DNA of 10,756 nt, from the NCBI RefSeq assembly GCF_003464085.1, contig NZ_QSDR01000056.1, positions 1-10,756 of the forward strand, given 5' to 3'. A model generated the notes under the pieces. It was not told the DNA's origin. It saw only the letters and a list, made by a program, of their open reading frames with translations, and did not search any database. Position 1 is the first letter of the stretch. The number at the start of each line of letters is the position of its first letter. Made by a program: the position numbers and the translations under genes. This document shows, one piece after another, positions 1 to 7,780 of the stretch. Source of the stretch: Clostridium sp. AM58-1XD (lineage in GTDB: Bacteria; Bacillota; Clostridia; Lachnospirales; Lachnospiraceae).

Positions 1-48
1 GCAGGCAATCATTTCTTAAAAGGGAACGATGCCTGCTTTTTTCTTTTT
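1..48 (+). terminator. Leader-type intrinsic terminator upstream of the first oxidoreductase gene
   Basis: GCAGGCA at 1-7 pairs with TGCCTGC at 30-36, with the neighbouring ATC/GAT extending the stem across a one-base bulge. A T-rich tract follows at 37-48. The hairpin sits about 80 bases before the first gene, with no convincing promoter between them, so the gene must be reached by readthrough. Its stem core (AGGCA/TGCCT) matches that of the terminator at 3131-3179, so it is probably a GlpP-controlled leader rather than only the end of an upstream gene. The 5' part of the leader lies outside the window. Confidence 0.7.
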
Positions 49-129
49 TATGAAACCATATTTTATATTTTTAAATGGATAAGGAAAAGTTTTTTGAAAA
101 AAGAAAATATATTAAAGGAGAAAGATATT

Positions 130-1491
130 ATGAAATTATTCAACGAAGCAGCAAAGAGTATTCCCGTTCATGCAGAGACAGACGTACTGGTAGTAGGAAG
201 CGGCCCGGCAGGATTGTCTGCAGCAATTGCAGCGGCAAGAGAAGGAGTCAGTGTTATCTTATGTGAAAGATTCGGCTGTTTTGGAGGAGTGATCAGCCAG
301 GTTGGTGTCGAAGCAATTGCTTGGTACCGTCATGAAGGAACAAACGAATCAGGCGGCCTGGAATTTGAATATGAAGAACGGGCAAAACAGATGGGAGGCG
401 TTAAGGAATGCCAGTCTGAGAGTACGGCGCTCGATGCGGATCTCTTTAAATATATAGCAGATCAGATGGTAGAAGAAGCCGGTGTCCGCCCGATTCTTCA
501 CTGCCTTGCAGTGGAAGCGATCGTAGAGGATGGGGTTATCAAGGGAATTATTACTGAAAGTAAGTCCGGCCGTCTGGCAATCTATGCAAAGCGTGTAATT
601 GACTGTACTGGAGACGCAGATATCGCGGCTCTGGCAGGCGCTCCGTTTACAAAAGCTCCAAAAGAGCAGCTGATGAGCGTTACAACACTGTTTAACTGCA
701 AGGGTGTTGACATAGATAAATTTAATGACTGGGTAGAAAATGTTCTGAAGCCTACATATAAAGACTGGGGCGGATACTGGTCCATCGAAACGACAGGAAA
801 AGAAGATGCGATGTTCAGCCCGTATTTTGAAAGGCCATTTGTTGAAGCAGTGAACGACGGCCTTGTACCGAAGGAAGAGGGCGCATGTCTCGGAGGAACA
901 TGGAGCACGGTAACTCCGGAAGGCGAAGTAATGCAGCTGAATCTCGTATTCCTGGGAAATATCGACTGTACGGATGTAGAAGATCTGACAAAGGCAGAAA
1001 TACAGGGAAGAAGAAATGCTATGTACTGTCTGGATATTCTGAGAAAGAAAGTACCTGGTTTTGAAAATGCCAAATTAAGAAACTTCGGCATGACACTTGG
1101 CACAAGGGAGTCACGCCAGATTGACGGATACTACCGTCTGAATAAGAAAGATGTATTTGAAGAGGCCAGATTTGAGGATTCCATTGGTATTTTTCCAGAG
1201 TTTATTGACGGCAGAGGTTACCTGTATCTTCCTATAACAGGCCGCTATTATCAAGTTCCATACCGCTGCCTCGTACCGCAGAAGGTAGACAACCTTCTTG
1301 TAGCCGGAAGATGTATTTCCGGAGAACCGATCGCTCATACCTCCTTCCGCAATATGTCCTGCTGTGCCATGACAGGCCAGGCTGCAGGAGTGGCGGCGGC
1401 AGAGTCCATTAAGCAGGGAGTGACAACGAAAAACGTAGATATTAAGAAGATTCAGGAAGCTCTTAAAAAACAGAATGTAAGAGTATTTTAA
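130..1491 (+). CDS. FAD-dependent oxidoreductase (FAD_oxidored type), substrate unknown
   Basis: A 453-residue soluble flavoprotein. Near the N-terminus, [14 protein letters not shown] (GxGxxG at about residues 23-28) followed by an acidic residue at E46 (ILCE) forms the FAD-binding Rossmann fold. Near the C-terminus, [16 protein letters not shown] and a [10 protein letters not shown] segment are typical of the FAD_oxidored family (PF12831 type), whose substrates are mostly unknown. The start is ATG at 130, nine bases after AAAGGAG (114-120). An in-frame ATG at 94 has no ribosome binding site and would add 12 lysine-rich residues before it. The gene is 26 bases upstream of glpK and almost certainly co-transcribed with it, behind the hairpin at 1-48. 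The glp context suggests oxidation of a small hydroxylated compound, possibly the TRAP substrate. That is inference. Family assignment is secure, function is not. Confidence 0.88.
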   Translation: MKLFNEAAKSIPVHAETDVLVVGSGPAGLSAAIAAAREGVSVILCERFGCFGGVISQVGVEAIAWYRHEGTNESGGLEFEYEERAKQMGGVKECQSESTALDADLFKYIADQMVEEAGVRPILHCLAVEAIVEDGVIKGIITESKSGRLAIYAKRVIDCTGDADIAALAGAPFTKAPKEQLMSVTTLFNCKGVDIDKFNDWVENVLKPTYKDWGGYWSIETTGKEDAMFSPYFERPFVEAVNDGLVPKEEGACLGGTWSTVTPEGEVMQLNLVFLGNIDCTDVEDLTKAEIQGRRNAMYCLDILRKKVPGFENAKLRNFGMTLGTRESRQIDGYYRLNKKDVFEEARFEDSIGIFPEFIDGRGYLYLPITGRYYQVPYRCLVPQKVDNLLVAGRCISGEPIAHTSFRNMSCCAMTGQAAGVAAAESIKQGVTTKNVDIKKIQEALKKQNVRVF

Positions 1492-1517
1492 GATACAGCA
1501 AAGGGGAGACGCGTAGA

Positions 1518-3014
1518 ATGGGGAAGTATATCATTGCATTAGATCAGGGAACAACGAGTTCGAGGTGCATTTTATTTGATAAAGACGGAGATATCTGTAG
1601 CATCGCTCAGAAGGAGTTTACTCAGATTTATCCGCAGCCTGGCTGGGTGGAGCATGATCCAATGGAGATATGGTCTTCTCAGTTGAGCGTAACGATGGAG
1701 GCCATAAGTGAAATCGGCGCAAAAGCCTCAGACATTGCAGCAATAGGAATTACAAATCAGAGAGAAACTACGATTGTATGGAATAAAAAGACAGGAAAAC
1801 CTGTATACAATGCAATCGTATGGCAGTGCCGCCGGACGGCTGACATGATTGAAAAGCTGAAGGCTGACGGTATGGAGGACTATGTAAGGAGGACTACAGG
1901 CCTGATTCCCGATGCATACTTTTCGGGCAGCAAGATTGCCTGGATTCTGGATCATGTAGAAGGGGCAAGAGAAGCTGCTGAGAACGGAGAGCTTTTGTTT
2001 GGAACCGTGGACACATGGCTGACATGGAATCTGACTAAGGGGCGTTCTTTCGTAACAGACGTGACGAACGCCTCCAGAACCATGCTGTTTGATATTAGAA
2101 ATTTATGCTGGGATGATAAACTTCTGGAATATTTTAAAATCCCGAAATCAATGCTGCCGGAGGTAGGAATGTCCAGCGGTATCTTTGGATTTTCTTCCGT
2201 AGAGGTGTTGGGTGGAGAAATTCCAATCGCAGGAATTGCAGGAGATCAGCAGGCGGCATTGTTCGGACAGTGCTGCTTTGAGCCAGGAGATGTTAAGAAT
2301 ACATATGGCACGGGCTGTTTCACATTAATGAATACTGGAGAAAATGCCATTGCTTCTGAAAACGGACTTCTGACTACCATTGCAGTTGGAATTAACGGTA
2401 AAATTCACTATGCCCTGGAAGGCAGCGTATTTATTGCAGGAGCGGCGATTCAGTGGCTGAGAGATGAATTGAGAATGATTAAGAGCGCGCCTCAGACGGA
2501 AGAATACTGTATGTCTGTATCCGATACGGGCGGCGTTTTTGTAGTGCCTGCCTTTGCAGGCATGGGAGCTCCATACTGGAATCCTTATGCGAGAGGAATG
2601 ATCGTCGGGCTGACACGTGGAACAAACAAAGAGCAGTTTATAAGGGCTACCGTTGAATCCCTGGCTTATCAGGTTTATGATCTTGTAAAAGCTATGGAAC
2701 AGGACTCTAAAATTCCGCTGCATGAATTGAAGGTTGACGGCGGAGCAAGCGCTAATAACTTTCTGGTGCAGTTTCAGGCGGACATTCTGGATATTATTAT
2801 TGAAAGGCCGCAGAATATTGAAACAACCGCATTGGGAGCGGCTTATCTAGCAGGTCTGGCGGTGGATTACTGGAAAGATCAGGATGAAATAAAAAAGATT
2901 TACCAGGTTGACAGACGCTTTGTTTCAAAAATGGAGAAGGAACATAAGAACGAGTTGATAAGGGGATGGAAAAAGGCTGTTCACTGTGCATGCGTCTGGA
3001 GTTCAGAAGAATAG
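1518..3014 (+). CDS. glpK: Glycerol kinase
   Basis: A 498-residue cytosolic FGGY-family kinase that phosphorylates glycerol to sn-glycerol 3-phosphate with ATP. Visible hallmarks are the N-terminal DQGTTSSR phosphate-binding loop, TNQRETT (R82, E83), VWQCRR (W102), DAYFSGSKI (Y134), catalytic-base D243 in [19 protein letters not shown], and the C-terminal FGGY signature region with [11 protein letters not shown]82, E83, W102, Y134 and D243 correspond to the known glycerol-contacting residues. Length is normal. The start ATG follows AAGGGGAG at 1501-1508. One oddity: the stretch just before GDQQ ([15 protein letters not shown]) has no histidine, whereas Bacillus and Enterococcus GlpK carry there the histidine phosphorylated by the phosphotransferase protein HPr. 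That form of catabolite control is therefore probably absent. It lies downstream of the FAD oxidoreductase, and no terminator is seen until the leader hairpin at 3131. Confidence 0.97.
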   Translation: MGKYIIALDQGTTSSRCILFDKDGDICSIAQKEFTQIYPQPGWVEHDPMEIWSSQLSVTMEAISEIGAKASDIAAIGITNQRETTIVWNKKTGKPVYNAIVWQCRRTADMIEKLKADGMEDYVRRTTGLIPDAYFSGSKIAWILDHVEGAREAAENGELLFGTVDTWLTWNLTKGRSFVTDVTNASRTMLFDIRNLCWDDKLLEYFKIPKSMLPEVGMSSGIFGFSSVEVLGGEIPIAGIAGDQQAALFGQCCFEPGDVKNTYGTGCFTLMNTGENAIASENGLLTTIAVGINGKIHYALEGSVFIAGAAIQWLRDELRMIKSAPQTEEYCMSVSDTGGVFVVPAFAGMGAPYWNPYARGMIVGLTRGTNKEQFIRATVESLAYQVYDLVKAMEQDSKIPLHELKVDGGASANNFLVQFQADILDIIIERPQNIETTALGAAYLAGLAVDYWKDQDEIKKIYQVDRRFVSKMEKEHKNELIRGWKKAVHCACVWSSEE

Positions 3015-3024
3015 AACATGATAC

Positions 3025-3050
3025 ATAATGACGGAAAATGCAGTCATAAT
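3025..3050. repeat. Imperfect dyad upstream of the dctP promoter
   Basis: ATAATGAC (3025-3032) and GTCATAAT (3043-3050) form an inverted repeat with one mismatch and a 10-base spacer. It ends 18 bases before the -35 box. There is no T tract after it, so it is not a terminator. A protein binding site is possible but unproven. Confidence 0.35.
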
Positions 3051-3115
3051 ATCGTATAAAATGACATGTTGACAAAAAGTGGAAAGATGCTATAATGATG
3101 TTAATCATATACGAT
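3051..3115. repeat. 8-bp inverted repeat bracketing the dctP promoter
   Basis: ATCGTATA (3051-3058) and its exact reverse complement TATACGAT (3108-3115) lie on either side of the -35 and -10 boxes, with arm centres 57 bp apart. The downstream arm falls at about +5 to +12 of the expected transcript. It could be a paired operator. In AT-rich DNA a chance match of this size is quite possible. Confidence 0.3.
3069..3096 (+). promoter_or_regulatory. Sigma-A promoter of the dctP leader, near-perfect consensus
   Basis: The -35 TTGACA (3069-3074) and -10 TATAAT (3091-3096) both match consensus, with a 16-base spacer and an extended -10 TGC at 3088-3090. Transcription should begin near 3103, giving a 5' leader of roughly 160 bases. 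Such a strong promoter followed at once by an intrinsic terminator is the classic arrangement for control by antitermination. Confidence 0.88.
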
Positions 3116-3119
3116 GCTA

Positions 3120-3137
3120 GAGATTAAGAGAAGGCAT
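3120..3137 (+). promoter_or_regulatory. Candidate GlpP RNA-target motif in the dctP leader
   Basis: GAGATtaAGAGaAGGCAT lies about 17 bases into the predicted transcript and runs into the 5' arm of the terminator stem. Nearly the same string, GAGATggAGAGtaAGGTAT, occurs in the same position relative to the terminator upstream of the GlpA-like gene (6237-6255). GlpP-family proteins are known to bind leader RNA near the terminator. Identifying this motif as the target is my inference from the two copies. Confidence 0.5.
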
Positions 3138-3179
3138 AAAGCAAGGTTTCAGAAGAACTTTGTTTTTATGCCTTTTTTT
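3131..3179 (+). terminator. Intrinsic terminator (attenuator) in the dctP leader
   Basis: AAGGCATAAA (3131-3140) pairs with TTTATGCCTT (3165-3174). Inside it CAAGGTT (3142-3148) pairs with AACTTTG (3156-3162) through one G-U pair, leaving a seven-base loop. A run of Ts (3173-3179) follows. It sits between a strong promoter and dctP, so it acts as an attenuator, and it would also end glpK transcripts reading through from upstream. GlpP bound to G3P is the likely antiterminator. Confidence 0.85.
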
Positions 3180-3261
3180 GTGTTTGTGGGACGGCGCCGG
3201 AAATTATTATTAAGGGGAACAAAAACTAACAACATTCAATAAAAGAAGGGAGCAAAAAAGT

Positions 3262-4326
3262 ATGTTGAAAAAGGGGTTTGCAGTGTTAATGGCGGGTATT
3301 ATGGCAGTGTCGTTAGTGGGATGCAAAGGAAGTGCAAAAGAAGGCGGACCTGCTTCTGAAGCCGGAAAAGGGGAAGAGAAGACAGAACAGGCTTCAGGTG
3401 GGAAAAAAGTGCTGAAGCTGAGCCATAATTTCCTGAGCACGCAGCCTCTGCACAAGGCGTTGGTGGATGTGGCCAAGAACATCGAAGAGCGCACAAACGG
3501 AGAGATTGTGATTGAAATATACGAAAATGCCCAGATTGCAAACGGCGTGGACGGAGCAGAACAGTGCGTAAGAGGGGCGGATTTAATCAATGTTTACGAT
3601 GCCAGCTGTATGGGCGACTGGGTGCCGGATTACAACGCTTTGGTAGGACCTTTCTTATTTGATACTCAGGATGAATATGTCGAGTTCTGCAAAGGTGACT
3701 GGGCGCAGTCTTTAAACGCCAAGGCAGAGGAACAGGGAATTAAAGTCCTCGCCCTGGATTACTGCTTTGGATTCCGCCATATCGGTACGACAAAAAAGAC
3801 GATTGAAACATTGGACGATATGAAGGGATTTAAGATCAGGGTTCCGAAATCAACCGTATGGGTAGAGACATTTAAAGCGCTTGGCGCAAGCCCGACCGCT
3901 ATGGGATGGAGTGAAATCTATAATGGCCTTCAGACAAATATGATTGAAGGCATGGAGTCTTCCCTGAGCGATATCTATGACAACCAATTATGGGAAGTGC
4001 TCGATCAGATTACATTGACCGGTCATTTTCTTGGAACGGCAGCAGTTATGATGTCTGCTGACGTATTCAACTCTCTTACACCGGAACAGCAGCAGATCGT
4101 ACAGGAAGAATTTGCAAAAGGCGCAGTCGTGAATAACGAATTATTTGTCAAGGCGGATGAAGAGGCGCGAAAGGCTATGGAAGAGCACGGAATTGTGTTC
4201 CATGAAATTGATCCTGAGCCATTTAAGGAGGCAAGTAAGGCATATTATGAGAATATGCCAGGTTTAACCGACGGAGTATACGATGCGATTATGGCAGACC
4301 TGGAAAAAATAAGAGCTGGTAAATGA
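3262..4326 (+). CDS. dctP: TRAP transporter solute-binding lipoprotein, DctP family
   Basis: A 354-residue extracytoplasmic substrate-binding subunit of a TRAP transporter. The signal peptide ends in a lipobox, SLVGC with C21 as the lipidated cysteine, followed by a Gly/Lys/Glu-rich linker to about residue 48. Family features include an IYENAQIANGVDGAEQ segment, GFRHIGTTKKTIETLDDMKGFKIRVP (about 170-195) and GLQTNMIEGMESSLSDIYDNQLWEV. R193 in KIRVP is the conserved arginine that in characterised DctP proteins forms a salt bridge with a substrate carboxylate. The start follows GAAGGGAG with ideal spacing. It is the first gene of dctPQM and lies behind its own promoter and attenuator. The ligand cannot be read from sequence. 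The setting points to a compound linked to glycerol or glycerol-phosphate metabolism, and the arginine favours an organic acid. Confidence 0.95.
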   Translation: MLKKGFAVLMAGIMAVSLVGCKGSAKEGGPASEAGKGEEKTEQASGGKKVLKLSHNFLSTQPLHKALVDVAKNIEERTNGEIVIEIYENAQIANGVDGAEQCVRGADLINVYDASCMGDWVPDYNALVGPFLFDTQDEYVEFCKGDWAQSLNAKAEEQGIKVLALDYCFGFRHIGTTKKTIETLDDMKGFKIRVPKSTVWVETFKALGASPTAMGWSEIYNGLQTNMIEGMESSLSDIYDNQLWEVLDQITLTGHFLGTAAVMMSADVFNSLTPEQQQIVQEEFAKGAVVNNELFVKADEEARKAMEEHGIVFHEIDPEPFKEASKAYYENMPGLTDGVYDAIMADLEKIRAGK

Positions 4327-4354
4327 GTCGTTTCATCAGGAAAGGATGAGATGA

Positions 4355-4894
4355 ATGGAGACAGAGAAAAAAGAAAACAAACTAATACATTTTTTACTAA
4401 ACATCGATGAAATCCTTGGATATATCACGTTGACAGCTGTCGTTTTCTTTACGGCTCTGAACGTTGTGCTGAGATACTGCTTTCATTTTACAATCAGCTT
4501 TGCAGAAGAAATCACACTGATTGCCTTTATCTGGTCCGCATATCTGGGATCGGCCGCTGCATATAAGTGCGAGGAACATATCGCGATTGATATTATCATT
4601 AATTTGCTGCCGGAAAAGGCAAGAAAATGGGTAGATATCGCGATTAACGTTTTTATCATCATTATCAGCGCATCGTACTTATATTTGGGAATCGTCCTGT
4701 GCAGGAATGTAGGAAGTAAATCAACAACTGTTATGAGTATTCCTTATATATGGGTGGACTTATGCATTGTTGTCAGTTTTGGACTGATGACTCTGTATGG
4801 AGTCATTAAATTAATCAGAAGGATTCAGGGAAAGAGTCCGGTTCTTCACAGCACGGGTATTGAAGACGTAATGGAGGAAGCTAAGAACAGCTAG
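4355..4894 (+). CDS. dctQ: TRAP transporter small membrane subunit, DctQ family
   Basis: A 179-residue integral membrane protein with four hydrophobic segments at about residues 19-40, 50-70, 92-116 and 129-153, the standard DctQ topology. The conserved ALNVVLRYCF motif follows the first helix, and EEITLIAFIWSAYLGSAAAYKCEEHIAIDI spans helix 2 and the following loop, as is typical of the family. It pairs with DctM to form the sodium-coupled membrane permease. ATG 4355 is preceded by AGGAAAGGA eight bases upstream. An ATG at 4351 is in another frame and was not used. The gene is 28 bases after dctP and ends just before dctM, so the three are translated from one transcript. Confidence 0.95.
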   Translation: METEKKENKLIHFLLNIDEILGYITLTAVVFFTALNVVLRYCFHFTISFAEEITLIAFIWSAYLGSAAAYKCEEHIAIDIIINLLPEKARKWVDIAINVFIIIISASYLYLGIVLCRNVGSKSTTVMSIPYIWVDLCIVVSFGLMTLYGVIKLIRRIQGKSPVLHSTGIEDVMEEAKNS

Positions 4895-4907
4895 AAAGGT
4901 GCAGCCT

Positions 4908-6209
4908 ATGGATGGAGTATCATTTATCAGCTTTTTACCGCTCATTATAGCGGTGGTATTATTCTTTTTAAAAGTGCCGATAGGCTTCTCTTTATTAGCC
5001 TCCTCGTTGTTTTATTTTGGGTTTATCAATACAACGATGCCGGTGGATCTGGCGCTTCAGAATCTCATAACAGGACTGGAGTCCTTTCCAATGCTGGCAA
5101 TACCATTTTTTATTATGGTAGGCGTAGTGATGAACTACGCCGGAATCAGTACAAGGCTCATGAACTTTGCGGATCTGTGCGTAGGTCATCTGCCGGGAAG
5201 CCTGGGACATGTAAATGTGCTTCTCAGTACCTTGATGGGCGGAATTTCCGGTTCCAGCAATGCAGACTGTGCAATGCAGTGTAAAATCCTGGTTCCTGAG
5301 ATGGAAAAACGTGGTTACAGAAGAGAGTTTTCAGCGGCAGTTACAGCGAATTCTTCCCTGATCCCCTCCGTAATTCCCCCGGGAATTGTCCTGATTATCT
5401 ATTGTATGGTTGCCAGAGTTTCGATCGGAAAGCTGTTTATGGCTGGTTATATTCCAGGAATTATGCTATGTGTGGCCATGATGATCGTAGTACATATTGA
5501 GGCTAAAAAGCAGGGATACGGAAAAAGCCGTGAAAAAAGAGCAACGGTTAAAGAAATAGCGGTTGGACTAAAGGATGCAGTACTGGCATTGTTTATGCCT
5601 CTCGGACTGATAATGGGACTGAGGTTCGGACTGTTTACAGCAACAGAAGGCGGAGCCGTTTCCGTAATATACTGTTTTATCGTCGGCATATTTGTATATA
5701 AAGAGATCAAGGTAAAGGATATCCTTCCGATATTAAAGGAAACGTTCTATTCCACGGCAGTCGTTATATTTATTATTATAGGAGCGAACCTGTTTGGTTA
5801 TTATCTGACTTGGGAACGTATCCCAAACGCAGTATCGACGCTGATTCTTGGCCTGACACAGAACAAATTCCTGTTCCTTTTGGGAATTAACATATTCCTG
5901 CTGATCTGTGGGATGTTTATAGAGGCGGCTCCGATTATTATCGTTCTCATGCCGCTGTTGATGGAACCGCTTGCTGCAATGAATATCAACTTAATTCATT
6001 TCGGAATAGTAATGGTATTGAACCTTCAGTTAGGAGGGCTGACACCTCCATTTGGCTCTATGATGTTTATCGCATGTTCCATGCTGAAGATACCGATGAC
6101 AAAGTTTGTCAAGGCAAGTATTCCGTTTTACGCTGCGTCACTGATTGTTTTAATGCTGATTACGTATTTTCCGCAGATCGTCATGTTTATACCTAATTTA
6201 CTGATGTAG
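4908..6209 (+). CDS. dctM: TRAP transporter large permease subunit, DctM family
   Basis: A membrane permease of 433 residues with about 12 hydrophobic segments, which moves the solute using an ion gradient. The family signature is present as GGISGSSNADCAMQCKILVPEMEKRGYRREFSAAVTANSSLIPSVIPPGI, followed by an LFMAGYIPGIML segment, and near the C-terminus LGGLTPPFGSMMFI. The usual alanine-glycine pattern after ISGS is replaced here by NADCAMQC, which may reflect an unusual substrate path. I chose ATG 4908 because AGAAAGG (4893-4899) lies eight bases upstream. The longer GTG start at 4899 overlaps that site and has none of its own. Length is normal. It is the last gene of the TRAP set and is followed by the attenuator at 6244-6301. 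Confidence 0.94.
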   Translation: MDGVSFISFLPLIIAVVLFFLKVPIGFSLLASSLFYFGFINTTMPVDLALQNLITGLESFPMLAIPFFIMVGVVMNYAGISTRLMNFADLCVGHLPGSLGHVNVLLSTLMGGISGSSNADCAMQCKILVPEMEKRGYRREFSAAVTANSSLIPSVIPPGIVLIIYCMVARVSIGKLFMAGYIPGIMLCVAMMIVVHIEAKKQGYGKSREKRATVKEIAVGLKDAVLALFMPLGLIMGLRFGLFTATEGGAVSVIYCFIVGIFVYKEIKVKDILPILKETFYSTAVVIFIIIGANLFGYYLTWERIPNAVSTLILGLTQNKFLFLLGINIFLLICGMFIEAAPIIIVLMPLLMEPLAAMNINLIHFGIVMVLNLQLGGLTPPFGSMMFIACSMLKIPMTKFVKASIPFYAASLIVLMLITYFPQIVMFIPNLLM

Positions 6210-6236
6210 CAGCAAAAACTTCATAAGGAAACCGTT

Positions 6237-6255
6237 GAGATGGAGAGTAAGGTAT
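6237..6255 (+). promoter_or_regulatory. Second copy of the candidate GlpP RNA-target motif
   Basis: GAGATggAGAGtaAGGTAT overlaps the 5' arm of the terminator before the GlpA-like gene. It matches the motif at 3120-3137 in all but a few positions, including its offset from the stem. I see no promoter between dctM and this element, so it would act on transcripts coming from the dctP promoter as a second internal antitermination checkpoint. Confidence 0.5.
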
Positions 6256-6301
6256 GGTGGTAGAAGGTTTCCCTTCTATATCTATTACCTTACTCTTTTT
6301 A
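6244..6301 (+). terminator. Strong intergenic terminator/attenuator between dctM and the GlpA-like gene
   Basis: AGAGTAAGGTA (6244-6254) pairs perfectly with TACCTTACTCT (6286-6296). Nested inside is TAGAAGG (6261-6267) pairing with CCTTCTA (6272-6278) around a TTTC loop. A run of Ts follows to 6301. The gene downstream starts only 29 bases later without a visible promoter, so regulated readthrough is more likely than an operon end. Confidence 0.87.
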
Positions 6302-6329
6302 TAAGAAATAAATAAGGAGTGGAAAAGGC

Positions 6330-7765
6330 ATGAAAAAGTTTAATTATGATGTGACAGTCATAGGAGGGGGAGTGACTGGCTCCTCGATCGCGAGGGGATT
6401 ATCAAAATATGATCTGAATGTGTGTCTGATTGAGAAAGAGGAAGATGTGTGTTCCGGTACATCCAAGGCAAATAGTGCCATTGTTCATGCAGGCTATGAT
6501 GCAGAATACGGATCGATGAAAGCGCGTTTTAATGTGGAAGGAAACCGCATGATGGAGCAGCTCTCAAAAGACCTGGATTTTGAATTTAAAAGAAATGGCT
6601 CCCTTGTACTCTGCTTTGCAGAAGAGGACATGGACAATTTAAATAATCTGTATCAAAAAGGAGCCGACAACGGTGTTGAAGGCCTTTCTATTATCAGCGG
6701 AGAGGAAGCCAGAAAGATGGAACCAAATCTGTCTGACGAAGTGGTGGCCGCCCTTTATGCTCCGACGGGGGGGATTGTGTGTCCTTTTGGCCTGACAATC
6801 GCCCTGGCAGAAAATGCATTTGAAAATGGTGTGGAATTCCGGCTGAATACATATGTAGAAAAAATTGAAAAGATGGAAGAAGGTTACTGCCTGGAAACCT
6901 CAGAAGGAACGATTACAACGCGATTTGTGGTCAATGCAGCCGGCGTTTATGCGGATGTATTCCACAACATGGTAAGTGATAATAAAATTCATATTACGGC
7001 CAGAAGGGGCGATTACTGCCTTCTCGATAAAGAGGCCGGAAATCATGTGTCAAAAACAATTTTCCAGCTTCCTGGAAAATATGGAAAGGGAATTCTCGTA
7101 GCTCCGACGGTTCACGGCAACCTGCTGATCGGACCGACAGCTATTGATATAGAAGATAAAGAAGCGACAGAGACTACGGCAGAAGGAATTGGAGAAGCGA
7201 TAGCAAAATCTGCAGTCAGCGTAAAGAATATACCGCTGCGTCAGACAATCACTTCGTTTGCCGGTCTGCGGGCTCATGAAGACTCCGATGATTTCATCAT
7301 AGGAGAGCCGGAAGATGCGAAAGGATTTTTTGACGCGGCAGGGATCGAATCGCCTGGCCTATCCGCAGCACCAGCCATCGGTGAATACTTTGGAAAGCTG
7401 ATTGGTGAGAAGGCAGGCGCTCCGTTGAAAGAGAATTTTAAAGCCACTAGAAAAGGCATTGTTCGTTTAAACCAGCTTAGCTTTGAGGAAAGAGCGAAAC
7501 TGATTAAGGAGCGTCCTGATTACGGCGTTATTATCTGCGCTGTGAAGAGATCAGTGAAGGAGAAATCGTAGATGCGATCAGACGGCCTTTGGGGGCTGTA
7601 TCCATGGATGGCATAAAGCGCAGGGTAAGAGCAGGAATGGGCCGATGCCAGGCTGGATTCTGCACGCCAAAGACGATGGAGATCCTGGCAAGAGAAAGAA
7701 ATATTCCGGTAGAAGAGGTCTGCAAGAATTCAAAGGGATCAGAACTTTTGATATCTGATAAATAG
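6330..7765 (+). pseudogene. GlpA/LhgO-like FAD-dependent oxidoreductase, frameshifted near the C-terminus
   Basis: A probable glycerol-3-phosphate dehydrogenase large subunit of the anaerobic type. The uninterrupted frame gives 413 residues (6330-7571): GGGVTG FAD loop at 12-17, E35, then SGTSKANSAIVHAGYD, FAGLRAHEDSDDF and GIESPGLSAAPAIGEY, all typical of the DAO-fold GlpA/LhgO group. At about 7538-7540 one base is missing. Restoring a C so that TGCGCTGT reads TGC-CGC-TGT continues the protein to TAG at 7763-7765, for about 478 residues, the family's usual size. The restored tail is a BFD-like [2Fe-2S] domain with CRCEE, then GRCQAGFC. As written, only the first of its four cysteines (C403) survives, and a nonsense tail AVKRSVKEKS ends the protein. 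Ribosome binding site AAGGAG is at 6314-6319. Next gene is 15 bases downstream. The flavin domain is intact and may still fold, but the cluster domain is lost unless this is a sequencing error. Confidence 0.88.
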
Positions 7766-7780
7766 AGGAGGAGTACACAG

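Noticed and set aside
94..129. Longer start of the first oxidoreductase at ATG 94
   Set aside because: There is no ribosome binding site before it, while ATG 130 has AAAGGAG at ideal spacing and gives the normal family N-terminus.
582..1103. Long minus-strand open frame opposite the first oxidoreductase
   Set aside because: It lies wholly within a well-supported + strand gene, has no recognisable domain, and looks like a codon-use shadow.
3025..3050. Dyad after glpK as its terminator
   Set aside because: No T tract follows the 3' arm, and the stem is short and AT-rich with a 10-base loop.
4351..4353. ATG 4351 as the dctQ start
   Set aside because: It is in a different frame from the DctQ coding sequence. 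ATG 4355 is in frame and well spaced from AGGAAAGGA.
4899..4907. GTG 4899 as the dctM start
   Set aside because: It overlaps the ribosome binding site AGAAAGG, which serves ATG 4908.
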